Under the pieces are notes generated by a model that ran no database searches, was not told the DNA's origin, and saw only the letters and a list, made by a program, of their open reading frames with translations. The translations under genes and the position numbers were made by a program. Below are positions 16,620-24,716 of a DNA stretch of 64,000 bases, one piece after another (within the stretch, counting starts at the first letter, position 1; each line of letters opens with the position of its first letter). This stretch comes from Mesorhizobium sp. LHD-90 (lineage in GTDB: Bacteria > Pseudomonadota > Alphaproteobacteria > Rhizobiales > Rhizobiaceae). The stretch lies in assembly GCF_030929505.1 (NCBI RefSeq), contig NZ_JAVFVV010000003.1:310001-374000 (forward strand), given 5' to 3'.

Positions 16620-17294
16620 ATGAAGATCGGAATTGTCGGCGCCGGAAATATCGGGCAGGCGCTTGCCGGGCTGGCGACGGGCAGCGGCCATGAGGTGATG
16701 CTCAGCAACTCGCGCACCGCAGAGACGCTGGCCGAAATCGCCGCCGCGATCGGCTGCGCGGCGGGAACCCGCGAGGAGGCCATCGCCTTCGGCGAAGTGG
16801 TTGTCGTCACCATTCCGTTCGCAAAAGTGTTTTCGCTCGATCCGGTCCCGCTGGCGGGAAAGATCCTGATCGATACCAACAACTACTATCCCAATCGGGA
16901 CGGCAGATTTGCCGAGCTGGAAGAACGCCGGGCGACCACGAGCGGCATGGTCGCCGCGCATTTCCCCGGCGCGCTTGTCGTCAAAGCCTTCAACGCCATC
17001 CTTGCCGCCGACCTGGCGAATCCGGAGACGGTGTCGATGCCGGCAGGATCGGGCCGGCGGGCCTTGCCCATCGCGGGCGACGATGCGCAGGCCAAAGAGG
17101 TGGTCGCAGGGCTGCAGGACCAGTTCGGCTTCGACACGGTCGACGCCGGCGGACTTCTTGAGAGCTGGCGGTTCGAACGGGCCAAGCCGGCCTACTGCAT
17201 CCCGCTGGACAGGTTAGGGCTGACGGAGGCGCTTGCCTTGGCGCAGCGCGAAGTGGAGCTTGCGCACGGATCGTGGTGGCGCAAAAGCGGCTGA
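16620..17294 (+). CDS. NADPH-dependent F420 reductase-like NAD(P)-binding protein
   Basis: 224 residues. The Rossmann motif GIVGAGNIGQALA is at the N-terminus, followed by VMLSNSR, a phosphate-binding loop suited to NADP, and EVVVVTIPFAK. IDTNNYYPNRDG and VKAFN are the conserved core of the F420-dependent NADP oxidoreductase family (COG2085). Rhizobiales generally do not rely on F420, so the cofactor partner is unclear; many bacterial homologues act on other substrates. A strong RBS (AAGGGAGGAG) fixes the ATG at 16620. It follows the exporter by 74 nt with a stem-loop between. Confidence 0.83.
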   Translation: MKIGIVGAGNIGQALAGLATGSGHEVMLSNSRTAETLAEIAAAIGCAAGTREEAIAFGEVVVVTIPFAKVFSLDPVPLAGKILIDTNNYYPNRDGRFAELEERRATTSGMVAAHFPGALVVKAFNAILAADLANPETVSMPAGSGRRALPIAGDDAQAKEVVAGLQDQFGFDTVDAGGLLESWRFERAKPAYCIPLDRLGLTEALALAQREVELAHGSWWRKSG

Positions 17295-17402
17295 CAGCGG
17301 CCGGACGCGATGGCGGGCGGCCGGGGGCCTTTCGACGTGTTGGAATTCTACAAAGGCCGTTATCCAAGACCGTCCGCGCCGACGGACAGGGCAAGGCCCT
17401 TC

Positions 17403-17957
17403 CTATAACTCGGTAGCCGCGAGCGCCCTCGACCTTATGAAGGCGACGCGCTCGGCGACGCTCGCGCGCGGCACCTCGACCAGGTCGTAACCGCAGTCGG
17501 CATAAGAGCGGGCGACCGCTTCGCAGGTGCGTATCGCCTCGTCGAAATCCTGCTTTCGTTCGGCGTCGTTGCGGTAGATTTCCGGCCAGGGCGGCAGCAG
17601 AAAAGCCGTTTTGTTATAGCGGAAATGCTCCGCGGCGCGGCGGAAATGGTCGGGGACCGGCAGGCCGCAGAGGCCGAGATAACCGATGCACTCGGGCACG
17701 CCGCGATCGAAGAACACCGGGCCGGAGGCGCCCAACGCCTGGTTCCAGGAGCGCATCTCCCAGGCGAGCATCAGTTCCGCGAAGAGTTTTTGGTCCGCCC
17801 AGTGGAGCGCGCTGCCGCCGATCGCCACCTGGTCGCGGATGATGCCGCGGCCGGCCTCTTCAGAGCCGGCGAAACCCTCGGCGCGCAGCGCGTCGATGAG
17901 CGTTGTCTTGCCCGAGCCGGGCCCGCCGGTGAGGATGAAAAAGGTGTTGGTAGACAT
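17403..17957 (-). CDS. AAA-type ATPase/kinase-like protein (AAA_28 family)
   Basis: 184 residues, P-loop NTPase. It starts FFILTGGPGSGKTTLIDAL (Walker A, about 10-19). EEAGRGIIRDQVA follows, and PVFFDRGVPECIGYLGL acts as the Walker B/lid part. This layout is that of the AAA_28 group of predicted ATPases related to nucleotide or tRNA-end kinases. The substrate is unknown. It lies downstream of the HepT/MntA pair on the same strand with a 51-nt gap to the HepT stop, so co-transcription is possible. Confidence 0.75.
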   Translation of the reverse strand: MSTNTFFILTGGPGSGKTTLIDALRAEGFAGSEEAGRGIIRDQVAIGGSALHWADQKLFAELMLAWEMRSWNQALGASGPVFFDRGVPECIGYLGLCGLPVPDHFRRAAEHFRYNKTAFLLPPWPEIYRNDAERKQDFDEAIRTCEAVARSYADCGYDLVEVPRASVAERVAFIRSRALAATEL

Positions 17958-18008
17958 TGAGCTAACTATGGATGGAGCAGGAATGAAATCGGGCTACGGA
18001 TGAGGGCG

Positions 18009-18356
18009 CTATTTGCTTTGGCACCGAATCTCGACTTCGATGATTGCCCGCAGGGCAGGCAGAGAGTCCTTGACCGTTTGCCAAACAACGGCAACCGAAA
18101 CGATATCATAACCATGCCGATAGATGTTCCCCGCGGCTGCGATCCGCTGCCAGGGAGCGTCCGGATGACGGTCCTTGAGTGTCGCGGGCAAACGGCGAGA
18201 CGCCTCGGATATAATCTCCAGAGCCCGCGTGACCGCATAGAACCGCAAGGTGTCTGTTGCCAACTCGTCCTTGGTGGCATCAGCAAGAAAGGCTTCAGCG
18301 TGGCCGATGTTATCGAGAATATCAAGGAGGGCGTTGTGTTCCCGCTCAGAAAGCAT
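18009..18356 (-). CDS. HepT-like HEPN-domain toxin (DUF86)
   Basis: 115 residues from the ATG at 18356; a GTG at 18368 adds four. The all-helical HEPN fold is suggested by ALLDILDNIGHAEAFLADATKDEL and by RFYAVTRALEIISEASRRLP. The catalytic-region segment reads AAAGNIYRHGYD. HEPN toxins use an R-x4-6-H motif; here the usual Arg before Asn is Gly and an Arg sits right before the His, a variant seen in part of the family. HepT proteins are RNases or RNase-like toxins neutralised by a partner nucleotidyltransferase that AMPylates the Tyr after the His. The gene overlaps the antitoxin gene upstream. Confidence 0.85.
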   Translation of the reverse strand: MLSEREHNALLDILDNIGHAEAFLADATKDELATDTLRFYAVTRALEIISEASRRLPATLKDRHPDAPWQRIAAAGNIYRHGYDIVSVAVVWQTVKDSLPALRAIIEVEIRCQSK

Positions 18357-18648
18357 AGACGAGATCACGGGTGACCGCAGTACGCATGCGGGGTTTTAGT
18401 GCAGCACTGTCAATGACATCCACGGACTGGCTGAACAGCCGCGCGACCTCTTCCTGAATGCCGACATAGTCGTAGATCGTGATCGGAAGCGCCGGATCGA
18501 GGTCTACCAGGATATCGATGTCGCTTTGGGGCCGGGCTTCATTCCGTGCAATCGAGCCAAAAACACCGGCATGCTCAATGCCTTTTGCGCGCAATTGCTT
18601 CTCAGCGGCGCGCAATGTTGCCAGTGCGTCTTCAAGTTTCGTGCGCAT
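18346..18648 (-). CDS. MntA-type nucleotidyltransferase antitoxin
   Basis: 100 residues. The minimal nucleotidyltransferase signature GVFGSIARNEARPQSDIDILVD contains the GS and the DxD metal-binding residues, with a third acidic residue in SVDVIDS. This is the MNT partner of HEPN toxins, which adds AMP to the toxin Tyr using ATP. It is the promoter-proximal gene of the pair and overlaps hepT by 11 nt (or 23 nt if the GTG start is used), as usual for such modules. It begins about 45 nt beyond the 3' end of the tmRNA gene, on the same strand. Confidence 0.9.
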   Translation of the reverse strand: MRTKLEDALATLRAAEKQLRAKGIEHAGVFGSIARNEARPQSDIDILVDLDPALPITIYDYVGIQEEVARLFSQSVDVIDSAALKPRMRTAVTRDLVYAF

Positions 18649-18691
18649 GACGCGATTGTATCAAACGGAAAGCACTGTCGCGAGAAGGAAA

Positions 18692-19005
18692 GTGGAGGCT
18701 TCTGTTGCCAGGTGCCTCCGGACCCCGCCTGAAGGTGCTAACCCACAGGACTTGATTCGAGACTATCGCGCCGCATTAAGCAGCGAGACGTGCCTCAGCA
18801 TAGTTGTCGTTGGCAACTATAAGTTTAGCCCGATAACGGCGGTACAATGCCGGGCAAAAGAACGATCTTTACACCTTCGTCGATCCTATTTCGCCCCCAT
18901 CAGAAACCGTCCTTTTCGACGGCTTTTGGTGGAGGCGCCGGGTACCGCCCCCGGGTCCGAACGGCTTATTGCATCGCCTGTTTATCGCCATAGTCAGCAA
19001 GCTGA
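18692..19005 (-). ncRNA. ssrA: Two-piece (circularly permuted) transfer-messenger RNA
   Basis: The minus strand reads, in order, an acceptor piece with a T-arm (CCGTTCGGACCCGG) ending in CGCCTCCACCA (3' end at 18927), a 28-nt intervening stretch, then a coding piece starting GGGGGCGAAATAGGATCGAC at 18898. The first bases GGGGGCG pair with CGCCUCC of the acceptor piece. The tag frame runs 18814-18776 and encodes ANDNYAEARLAA then TAA, the alphaproteobacterial degradation tag. A final stem GGAGGC/GCCTCC at 18694-18719 closes the RNA. This is the permuted alpha_tmRNA architecture, cut into two chains after transcription. Ends are approximate; the 5' end is inferred from the -10 box. Confidence 0.95.
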
Positions 19006-19012
19006 CGAAACG

Positions 19013-19041
19013 AATATAGGGGGCGTGCGCGCGAATTGAAA
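19013..19041 (-). promoter_or_regulatory. Promoter of ssrA
   Basis: On the minus strand TATATT (19013-19018) is a good -10 box, 17 nt after a weak -35 box TTTCAA (19036-19041). It would place the 5' end of the precursor near 19005, just before the acceptor piece. Confidence 0.6.
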
Positions 19042-19061
19042 GCCCCGGCGCGCGTGGCCAA

Positions 19062-19117
19062 AAGCTTCTGTGGACGGCCATTCGGCCTTGACTCATGCGG
19101 GAGCGTCCACAAAGCTT
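19062..19117. repeat. Inverted repeat upstream of ssrA
   Basis: AAGCTTCTGTGGAC (19062-19075) and GTCCACAAAGCTT (19105-19117) are complementary apart from one bulged base, with a 29-nt loop. It lies between the ssrA promoter and the DUF2853 gene. It may be a regulatory site or a transcribed hairpin. Confidence 0.45.
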
Positions 19118-19194
19118 GGGTTGTGGAAACGCGTCCGATGTCCAGCCGGTGCGATTCGGCTCTTGGACGGCACGCACAGCCGGAGGGATTTGAG

Positions 19195-19506
19195 ATGGCC
19201 GACTACCTTGCAGACGTAAAAAAATACGATTCCGGCGCCAGCGCCGAGGTCGTCGACAAGATCGTCAAGCATCTTGGCATCGCGCTGCGCAACCGGGATT
19301 CCTCGCTGGTGTCGGCCACCGATCCCAAGGAACTCGACCGCGTCAAAGCCAACTGGGTCGGCAAGAAACTCGGCGTCAGCGACGGGGCCAAGGCCGACGC
19401 GGCGATCGCCAGCACCGCCAAGGCGATGGCGGCCGACAACACCAAGAGCCGCGTCACCTTCTACTACCTTGTGGCGAAGGAACTGGGCAAGCTCGGCTCG
19501 CTGTAG
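19195..19506 (+). CDS. DUF2853 family protein
   Basis: 103 residues with no signal. The pattern MADYLADVKKYDSGASAEVV, IVKHLGIALRNRDSSLVSATDPKEL, VKANWVGKKLG and TFYYLVAKELGKL is that of DUF2853, a small helical family common in Proteobacteria without an assigned function. The ATG at 19195 has GGAGG about 9 nt upstream. It stands alone between ssrA and thyA. Confidence 0.85.
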   Translation: MADYLADVKKYDSGASAEVVDKIVKHLGIALRNRDSSLVSATDPKELDRVKANWVGKKLGVSDGAKADAAIASTAKAMAADNTKSRVTFYYLVAKELGKLGSL

Positions 19507-19642
19507 AACCGACGCGGGCAGTTCTGGACCGGCGCTTGCCGGCCGGACATCGATTTACAATATGTGAGTTTCGGGCAGGCGGTGCTGCCGGAGCGGGCGA
19601 AGCGTGTTATGGTTTTGCCCGCCGGAAACCTATCAAGAGCCG

Positions 19643-20437
19643 ATGCGCCAGTATCTCGACCTTCTCGACCATGTGCTGAAGAACGGCATCGACCGGCCCG
19701 ACCGGACCGGCACCGGCACGCGCGGCGTGTTCGGCTACCAGATGCGTTTCGACCTCGGCCAGGGCTTTCCGGTGACCACCACCAAGAAGCTGCACCTGAA
19801 GTCGATCATCCACGAGTTGCTGTGGTTCCTGGCCGGCGACACCAACACCAAATATCTCACCGACCATGGTGTGACGATCTGGGACGAATGGGCCGACGAG
19901 AACGGCGACCTCGGCCCGGTCTATGGCGCGCAGTGGCGCTCCTGGCCGACGCGCAGTGGCGGCTCGATCGACCAGATCGCGAATCTTCTCATTGAGATAC
20001 GGAAGAATCCTCACTCACGGCGGCTGATCGTCTCGGCCTGGAATCCGGAGGAAGTGGACCAGATGGCGCTGCCGCCGTGCCACTGCCTGTTCCAGTTCTA
20101 CGTCTCCGACGGAAAGCTGTCGTGCCAGCTTTATCAGCGCTCCGCCGACATCTTCCTTGGAGTGCCGTTCAACATCGCCTCCTACGCGCTGCTGACCATG
20201 ATGGTGGCGCAGGTGACCGGGCTCAAAGCCGGCGATTTCGTCCATACGCTGGGCGACGCGCATCTTTATTCCAACCATTTCGAGCAGGCGCGCGAGCAGT
20301 TGAAGCGGACGCCGAAAAAACTGCCGACGATGCGGATCAATCCGGCGGTCAAGGATCTTTTCGCCTTCCGCTTCGAGGATTTTGCGCTCGAGAATTATGT
20401 CGCCGACGCCAGCATCAGGGCGCCGATCGCAGTGTGA
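19643..20437 (+). CDS. thyA: Thymidylate synthase
   Basis: 264 residues, the same length as E. coli ThyA, starting [12 protein letters not shown]. The enzyme makes dTMP from dUMP with methylene-tetrahydrofolate. Seen are [19 protein letters not shown], the [19 protein letters not shown] stretch, QWRSWP and the catalytic Cys in [13 protein letters not shown]. The nucleotide-binding segments [25 protein letters not shown] and [12 protein letters not shown] follow. The dihydrofolate it produces is recycled by FolA, encoded about 1.1 kb downstream on the same strand, so the pair forms a folate/dTMP unit. Confidence 0.97.
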   Translation: MRQYLDLLDHVLKNGIDRPDRTGTGTRGVFGYQMRFDLGQGFPVTTTKKLHLKSIIHELLWFLAGDTNTKYLTDHGVTIWDEWADENGDLGPVYGAQWRSWPTRSGGSIDQIANLLIEIRKNPHSRRLIVSAWNPEEVDQMALPPCHCLFQFYVSDGKLSCQLYQRSADIFLGVPFNIASYALLTMMVAQVTGLKAGDFVHTLGDAHLYSNHFEQAREQLKRTPKKLPTMRINPAVKDLFAFRFEDFALENYVADASIRAPIAV

Positions 20438-20516
20438 GAGCCGTCTCCGGGCGCGGCGAGTGGGCCGCGTCCTGCGCGACAAGCGTCGCTCCGGTTCCTT
20501 TGTCAGGAGGAGAAAG

Positions 20517-21530
20517 ATGTCCCGACTCGTCCGGGTCCTCTGCGCGGCGGCCGGGCTGACGGCGGCTATTGCGCCGGCGGCCGCCAACGATTCGATCGCC
20601 GGGCTCGGCGCCGGCGGCATCATTCTGGGCCGCACCGACGACATCGCCATGGAAAGCGAAAAGCTGTTCATCTCGATGGACGAGGTGAAGGTCGACTATG
20701 TCTTCCGCAACCAGAGCGACAAGGATTTCGAGACGATCGTCGCTTTTCCGATGCCGGACGTCGAGGCCAATCCCCATGAGATGCCGCAACTGCCGGACGA
20801 CGCGTCCGACAATTTCCTCGGCTTTACGGTGACGGTCGACGGCGCGCCGGTGACGGTCGAACTGGAGCAGCGGGCAGAAGCCGTCGGCATCGACTTGACC
20901 GGACTGCTGCAGGCGCAGGGCGTGCCGGTGAACCCGTTCGCCAAGCCTGTTTTCGCGGCACTGGAAAAGCTGCCGGAGGACGTGGCGGCCGACTGGATCG
21001 ACCGCGGCATGATTTTGGTCGATTCCTACGACGACGGCTCGGGCTGGAAGAATGTGCGCACGCCGATCTGGACCCTGAAATCCACCTACTGGTGGCGCAC
21101 AAAATTTCCGGCAGGCAAGCCGGTCGCCGTGGCGCACCGCTACAGGCCGAGCGTCGGCGCCTCGGTCGGCTTGAATTTTTACAGCGGCGACGGGTTTCAA
21201 GATCCGTATGCGGAGTACAAGCAGCGCTACTGCATCGACAAAAGTTTCGAGAACGCCGTCGCCAAGGCGAAAGCCGGGCGGGACGGTTTTCCGGCGCTGT
21301 CGGAAAACCGGCTGCAATATGTGCTGACCACCGGCGGCAACTGGGCGCTGGGCACGATCGGAAAATTCCACCTCATCGTCGACAAGGGAGACCCGAAGAA
21401 CCTCGTCAGCTTCTGCGCCTCGGGGCTGAAGAAGACCGGGCCGACACGGTTCGAACTCGAAGCCACGGACTATTATCCGCAGCGCGACCTCGACATCCTG
21501 ATCCTGCAGCCCGCGGGCGCGGCGAACTGA
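20517..21530 (+). CDS. DUF4424 family exported protein
   Basis: 337 residues. A signal peptide (LVRVLCAAAGLTAAIAPAAA) ends before NDSIAGLGAGGI. The body is beta-rich, with DDIAMESEKLFISMDEVKVDYVF, an Asp/Glu-rich PMPDVEANPHEMPQLPDD segment, several Trp residues (STYWWRTKFPAG) and YRPSVG. This fits DUF4424, a periplasmic family of unknown function. A strong RBS (AGGAGGAG) marks the start. The stop TGA overlaps the ATG of folA (TGATG), so it is translationally coupled to dihydrofolate reductase although no link to folate is evident. Confidence 0.85.
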   Translation: MSRLVRVLCAAAGLTAAIAPAAANDSIAGLGAGGIILGRTDDIAMESEKLFISMDEVKVDYVFRNQSDKDFETIVAFPMPDVEANPHEMPQLPDDASDNFLGFTVTVDGAPVTVELEQRAEAVGIDLTGLLQAQGVPVNPFAKPVFAALEKLPEDVAADWIDRGMILVDSYDDGSGWKNVRTPIWTLKSTYWWRTKFPAGKPVAVAHRYRPSVGASVGLNFYSGDGFQDPYAEYKQRYCIDKSFENAVAKAKAGRDGFPALSENRLQYVLTTGGNWALGTIGKFHLIVDKGDPKNLVSFCASGLKKTGPTRFELEATDYYPQRDLDILILQPAGAAN

Positions 21531-22078
21531 TGCGGATCGCGATCTATGCCGCCGTTGCCGAAAACGGTGTGATCGGCCGCGAGGGCGGGCTGCCTTGGCG
21601 GCTGTCGAGCGACATGAAGCGCTTCAAGGCGGGTACGATGGGCAATCCGATCGTGATGGGCCGCAAGACCTGGGAGAGCTTTCCGAAACGTCCGCTGCCC
21701 GGCCGTCTCAACATTGTGATCAGCCGTGATCAGACCTATCAGGCCGAAGGCGCCGAGGTTGTCACCTCGCTGAAGGACGCGCTGACGCTGGCCACCGCCA
21801 AGGGGCGTTGCATGGCCGGCGCGGAGGAAATCTGCATCGTCGGCGGCGGTGAGATCTACCGGCAGGCCATGGAAAAAGCCGACTGCCTCAAGCTTACGCA
21901 TGTGTTCGCCACGATTGACGGCGATACGGTGTTCCCGAAGGTAGATCCGGTGGCGTGGCTGGAAATCTCTTCCGAGGATGTGCCCGCCGGCGAGAAGGAC
22001 AGCCATGCAACACGTTACGCCGTCTACGAACGCCGTGGCAAACCGGCCAACGATAACGGCGTCCCGGCGGCCCGCTAG
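21530..22078 (+). CDS. folA: Dihydrofolate reductase
   Basis: 182 residues. It reduces dihydrofolate to tetrahydrofolate with NADPH. The motifs are AAVAENGVIGREGGLPWRLSSDMKRFKAGT (Met20-type loop and the acidic region), MGRKTWESFPKRPLPGRLNIVISR and the IVGGGEIYRQAM nucleotide-binding turn. The C-terminus (RRGKPANDNGVPAAR) is a short extension. Its ATG overlaps the stop of DUF4424 by one base. Confidence 0.96.
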   Translation: MRIAIYAAVAENGVIGREGGLPWRLSSDMKRFKAGTMGNPIVMGRKTWESFPKRPLPGRLNIVISRDQTYQAEGAEVVTSLKDALTLATAKGRCMAGAEEICIVGGGEIYRQAMEKADCLKLTHVFATIDGDTVFPKVDPVAWLEISSEDVPAGEKDSHATRYAVYERRGKPANDNGVPAAR

Positions 22079-22293
22079 CCGGCACGCTGTGGGGACCGGT
22101 GCTATGCCGCATTGTCGAATGCCGTCGCGGCGTGGCAAAAGCGTGCGACGGCAGGATTTTCGGGAGGATCGGCAACGCTTTCCGGGAATTTGTCATCGGA
22201 TTGGTCGCGGGGCGCCCGGCCCGCGTTGAAAGCGCGACGAGGCAACCCTATACAAGGACCAACGACTGCATACGACCGCCGGTCACGGGCATA

Positions 22294-22421
22294 TCGGGAT
22301 TTTGGGTGATGCTGGCCTGCAAATGTTGATTTCCGCGCTTCCGGCGTCGGCGTACCCTAATGTGCGCTCCGCTCCGGTTCCCGAGATCGCCATTTTCGGC
22401 ACAGCCTGACCCAAATCCCGA
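22294..22421. repeat. Dispersed palindromic repeat, copy A
   Basis: Outer arms TCGGGATTTTGGGT (22294-22307) and ACCCAAATCCCGA (22409-22421) enclose the core CTGCAAATG, GCGCTTCCGG, GCTCCGCTCCGGTTC and CGCCATTTTCGGC. The same core order occurs at 24717 and 45507. It fills much of the 380-base gap between folA and hflK. In the rest of that gap (22079-22293) I see no gene. Confidence 0.65.
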
Positions 22422-22460
22422 AATGCCCTAGCGAGCGGCGCGCGAAGCGAAAGGAATTCG

Positions 22461-23564
22461 ATGCCCTGGAAGAATCAGAGCGGCGGCGGCGGCCCGTGGG
22501 GCGGCGGCGGCAGTGGGGGAGGTGGCGGCGGCCCATGGGGCCAGGGGCCGCGCGGCCCGAGCGGACCGCAAGGCTCGCCGCCCGATCTAGAGGACATCAT
22601 ACGGCGTGGCCAGGACCGGCTGAAGAACGTGCTGCCCGGCGGCGGCGGCGCCAATCCGCTGCTGTTCGCCGTCATCGGCGCCGTACTCGTGGCCTTCTGG
22701 TTCTTCCAGGCGATCTACACCGTTCAACCCGACGAACTGGCTGTCGAGCTGCGCTTCGGCAAGCCGAAGGCGGAACTGTCTGAGCCTGGCCTGCACTTCC
22801 ACTGGTGGCCGGTCGAAACGGTCGAGAAGGCCAAGACCGCCGAGCAGCTCATCAACATTCCGGAAGGCCGCGGCACTTCGACGACCGGGCTGATGCTTTC
22901 GGGCGACCAGAACATCGTCGACGTGCGCTTTTCCGTGGCCTATCAGGTCGCCGATCCGAGAGCCTATCTCTTCAACGTGGCCGACCCCGACGAGATGCTG
23001 CGGCAGGTCGCCGAAAGCGCCATGCGCGAGGCCGTCGGCCGGCGGCCGGCGCAGGACATCTTCCGCGACGACCGCCAGGGCATCGCCGACGCGGTGCGCA
23101 CCAACATCCAGCAGACCATGGACGAGTATGGCGCCGGCCTGACGGTCAACGCGATCTCGATCGAGGACGCCGCGCCGCCGCGCGAGGTGGCCGACGCGTT
23201 CGAGGAAGTGCAGCGCGCCGAGCAGGACGAAGACCGTTTCGTCGAGCAGGCGAACCAGTATTCCAACCAGAAACTCGGCGCGGCGCGCGGCGACGCGGCG
23301 CAGATCCGCGAAGAGGCCGCCGCCTACAAGAACCGCGTCGTGCAGGAAGCCGAGGGCGAGGCGCAGCGCTTCATCTCGGTCCACGACGAATATGCCAAGG
23401 CCCCCGACGTGACCCGCAAGCGCCTCTATCTCGAGACCATGGAGCGGGTGCTCCGGGATGCCAACAAGGTGATCGTGGAGCCGGGCAGCGGCCAGGGCGT
23501 CGTGCCCTACCTGCCGCTGACCGAACTGCAGAAACGTGCCCCGGCCACGGGAGGAAGCAATTGA
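22461..23564 (+). CDS. hflK: HflK subunit of the HflKC membrane complex
   Basis: 367 residues. The N-terminus is a Gly-rich, flexible cytoplasmic tail (GGGGPWGGGG repeats). One membrane helix follows (LLFAVIGAVLVAFWFFQAIY, about 70), then a periplasmic SPFH/prohibitin domain with VQPDELAVELRFGK, EPGLHFHWWPVETV and a GDQNIVDVRFSVAYQV strand. A long Ala/Glu-rich helix (DAAQIREEAAAYKNRVVQEAEGEAQRF) comes last. HflK and HflC form a cage around the FtsH protease and shape its substrate access. The stop overlaps the hflC start. Confidence 0.95.
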   Translation: MPWKNQSGGGGPWGGGGSGGGGGGPWGQGPRGPSGPQGSPPDLEDIIRRGQDRLKNVLPGGGGANPLLFAVIGAVLVAFWFFQAIYTVQPDELAVELRFGKPKAELSEPGLHFHWWPVETVEKAKTAEQLINIPEGRGTSTTGLMLSGDQNIVDVRFSVAYQVADPRAYLFNVADPDEMLRQVAESAMREAVGRRPAQDIFRDDRQGIADAVRTNIQQTMDEYGAGLTVNAISIEDAAPPREVADAFEEVQRAEQDEDRFVEQANQYSNQKLGAARGDAAQIREEAAAYKNRVVQEAEGEAQRFISVHDEYAKAPDVTRKRLYLETMERVLRDANKVIVEPGSGQGVVPYLPLTELQKRAPATGGSN

Positions 23565-24514
23565 TGTCGAACCGCCTAGCAGCCATCGGCGTCGTCGCCA
23601 TCGTCGTGCTTTTCCTCGTCTATTCGTCGATCTTCGTGGTCAACGAGCGGCAACAGGCGATCGTGCTCCGCTTCGGCGAGATCGTCGACGTGAAGACCGA
23701 GCCCGGCATCTATTTCAAGGCGCCGTTCGCCTTCATGGAGGCCGATAACGTCCAGATCATCGAAGACCGCGTCATGCGTTTCGACCTCGACGACATCCGC
23801 GTCCAGGTGTCGGGCGGCCGCTTCTACGAGGTGGACGCCTTCATTGCCTACCGCATCAACGATGCGCGGGTATTCCGCTCGGCGGTCTCGGGCAGCGTGC
23901 CGTTGGCGGAACAGCGGCTGCGCACCCGCCTCGACGCGGCGCTGCGCCGCGTCTACGGCTTGCGCGGCTTCGAGGCGGCGCTTTCGGAGGAGCGGGCCTC
24001 GATGATGCGCGAGGTGCGCGACCAGTTGCGGCCGGACGCGGCCTCGCTCGGCCTGGAGATCGAGGACGTGCGGATCCGCCGCACCGACCTGACCCAGGAA
24101 GTCTCGCAGCAGACCTACGACCGCATGAAGGCGGAGCGCCTGGCCGAGGCCGAGCGGCTGCGCGCCCGCGGTAACGAGGCGGCGCAGCGCATCCGCGCCC
24201 GCGCCGACCGTGAGGTTGTCGAGATCGTGGCGGAGGCCCGCAAGGAATCGGAGATTCTGCGCGGTGAGGGCGAGGCGCAGCGAAACGCGATTTTCGCCGG
24301 CGCCTTCCAGCGCGACCCGGCCTTCTTCGAGTTCTACCGCTCGATGAGCGCCTATGGGACCAGCCTCAACAGCGAGGGCACGACCATGCTGCTGACGCCG
24401 GATTCGGAGTTCTTCCGCTATTTCAACAGCGCGGACGGGACGCCGGTGCAGCCTGCACCGGCGCCAGCGCAGCCCGCGCCGAGCGAGGCTCCGACGACCG
24501 GAACGGCGCAGTAG
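23564..24514 (+). CDS. hflC: HflC subunit of the HflKC membrane complex
   Basis: 316 residues; the ATG at 23564 overlaps the hflK stop (TGATG). One N-terminal membrane helix (LAAIGVVAIVVLFLVYSSIFVV) is followed by the SPFH domain (NERQQAIVLRFGEIVD, EPGIYFKAPF) and a helical part with EAERLRARGNEAAQRIRARADRE, in fragments typical of HflC. The C-terminal 30 residues are Pro/Ala-rich and likely disordered. It acts with HflK as the partner of FtsH. Confidence 0.95.
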   Translation: MSNRLAAIGVVAIVVLFLVYSSIFVVNERQQAIVLRFGEIVDVKTEPGIYFKAPFAFMEADNVQIIEDRVMRFDLDDIRVQVSGGRFYEVDAFIAYRINDARVFRSAVSGSVPLAEQRLRTRLDAALRRVYGLRGFEAALSEERASMMREVRDQLRPDAASLGLEIEDVRIRRTDLTQEVSQQTYDRMKAERLAEAERLRARGNEAAQRIRARADREVVEIVAEARKESEILRGEGEAQRNAIFAGAFQRDPAFFEFYRSMSAYGTSLNSEGTTMLLTPDSEFFRYFNSADGTPVQPAPAPAQPAPSEAPTTGTAQ

Positions 24515-24524
24515 GGCTGGACCG

Positions 24525-24710
24525 GTGAACGACTTCCTGGCCGCCATGGGCCTGGTCCTCGTCGTCGAGGGTCTCGTCTATGGCGGCTTTCCGACGCTCG
24601 CCAAGCGGCTGGCGACGGAAGTCCTGTCGATGTCCGAAACCGCCTTGCGCGGCGCCGGCCTGGTGGCCATCGCCGCCGGCGTCGCCATCGTCTGGCTGGT
24701 GCGCGGCTAA
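24525..24710 (+). CDS. DUF2065 small membrane protein
   Basis: 61 residues from a GTG start, 10 nt after hflC. Two predicted membrane helices: FLAAMGLVLVVEGLVYGGF and GAGLVAIAAGVAIVWLV. DUF2065 proteins follow hflC in many Proteobacteria (YjeT in E. coli) but have no known function; association with the HflKC complex is a guess from the operon. Confidence 0.88.
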   Translation: MNDFLAAMGLVLVVEGLVYGGFPTLAKRLATEVLSMSETALRGAGLVAIAAGVAIVWLVRG

Positions 24711-24716
24711 GGCCCG

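Noticed and set aside
22079-22340. Possible small gene before hflK
   Set aside because: The frames have no RBS, composition is irregular, and half of the interval is a repeat element.
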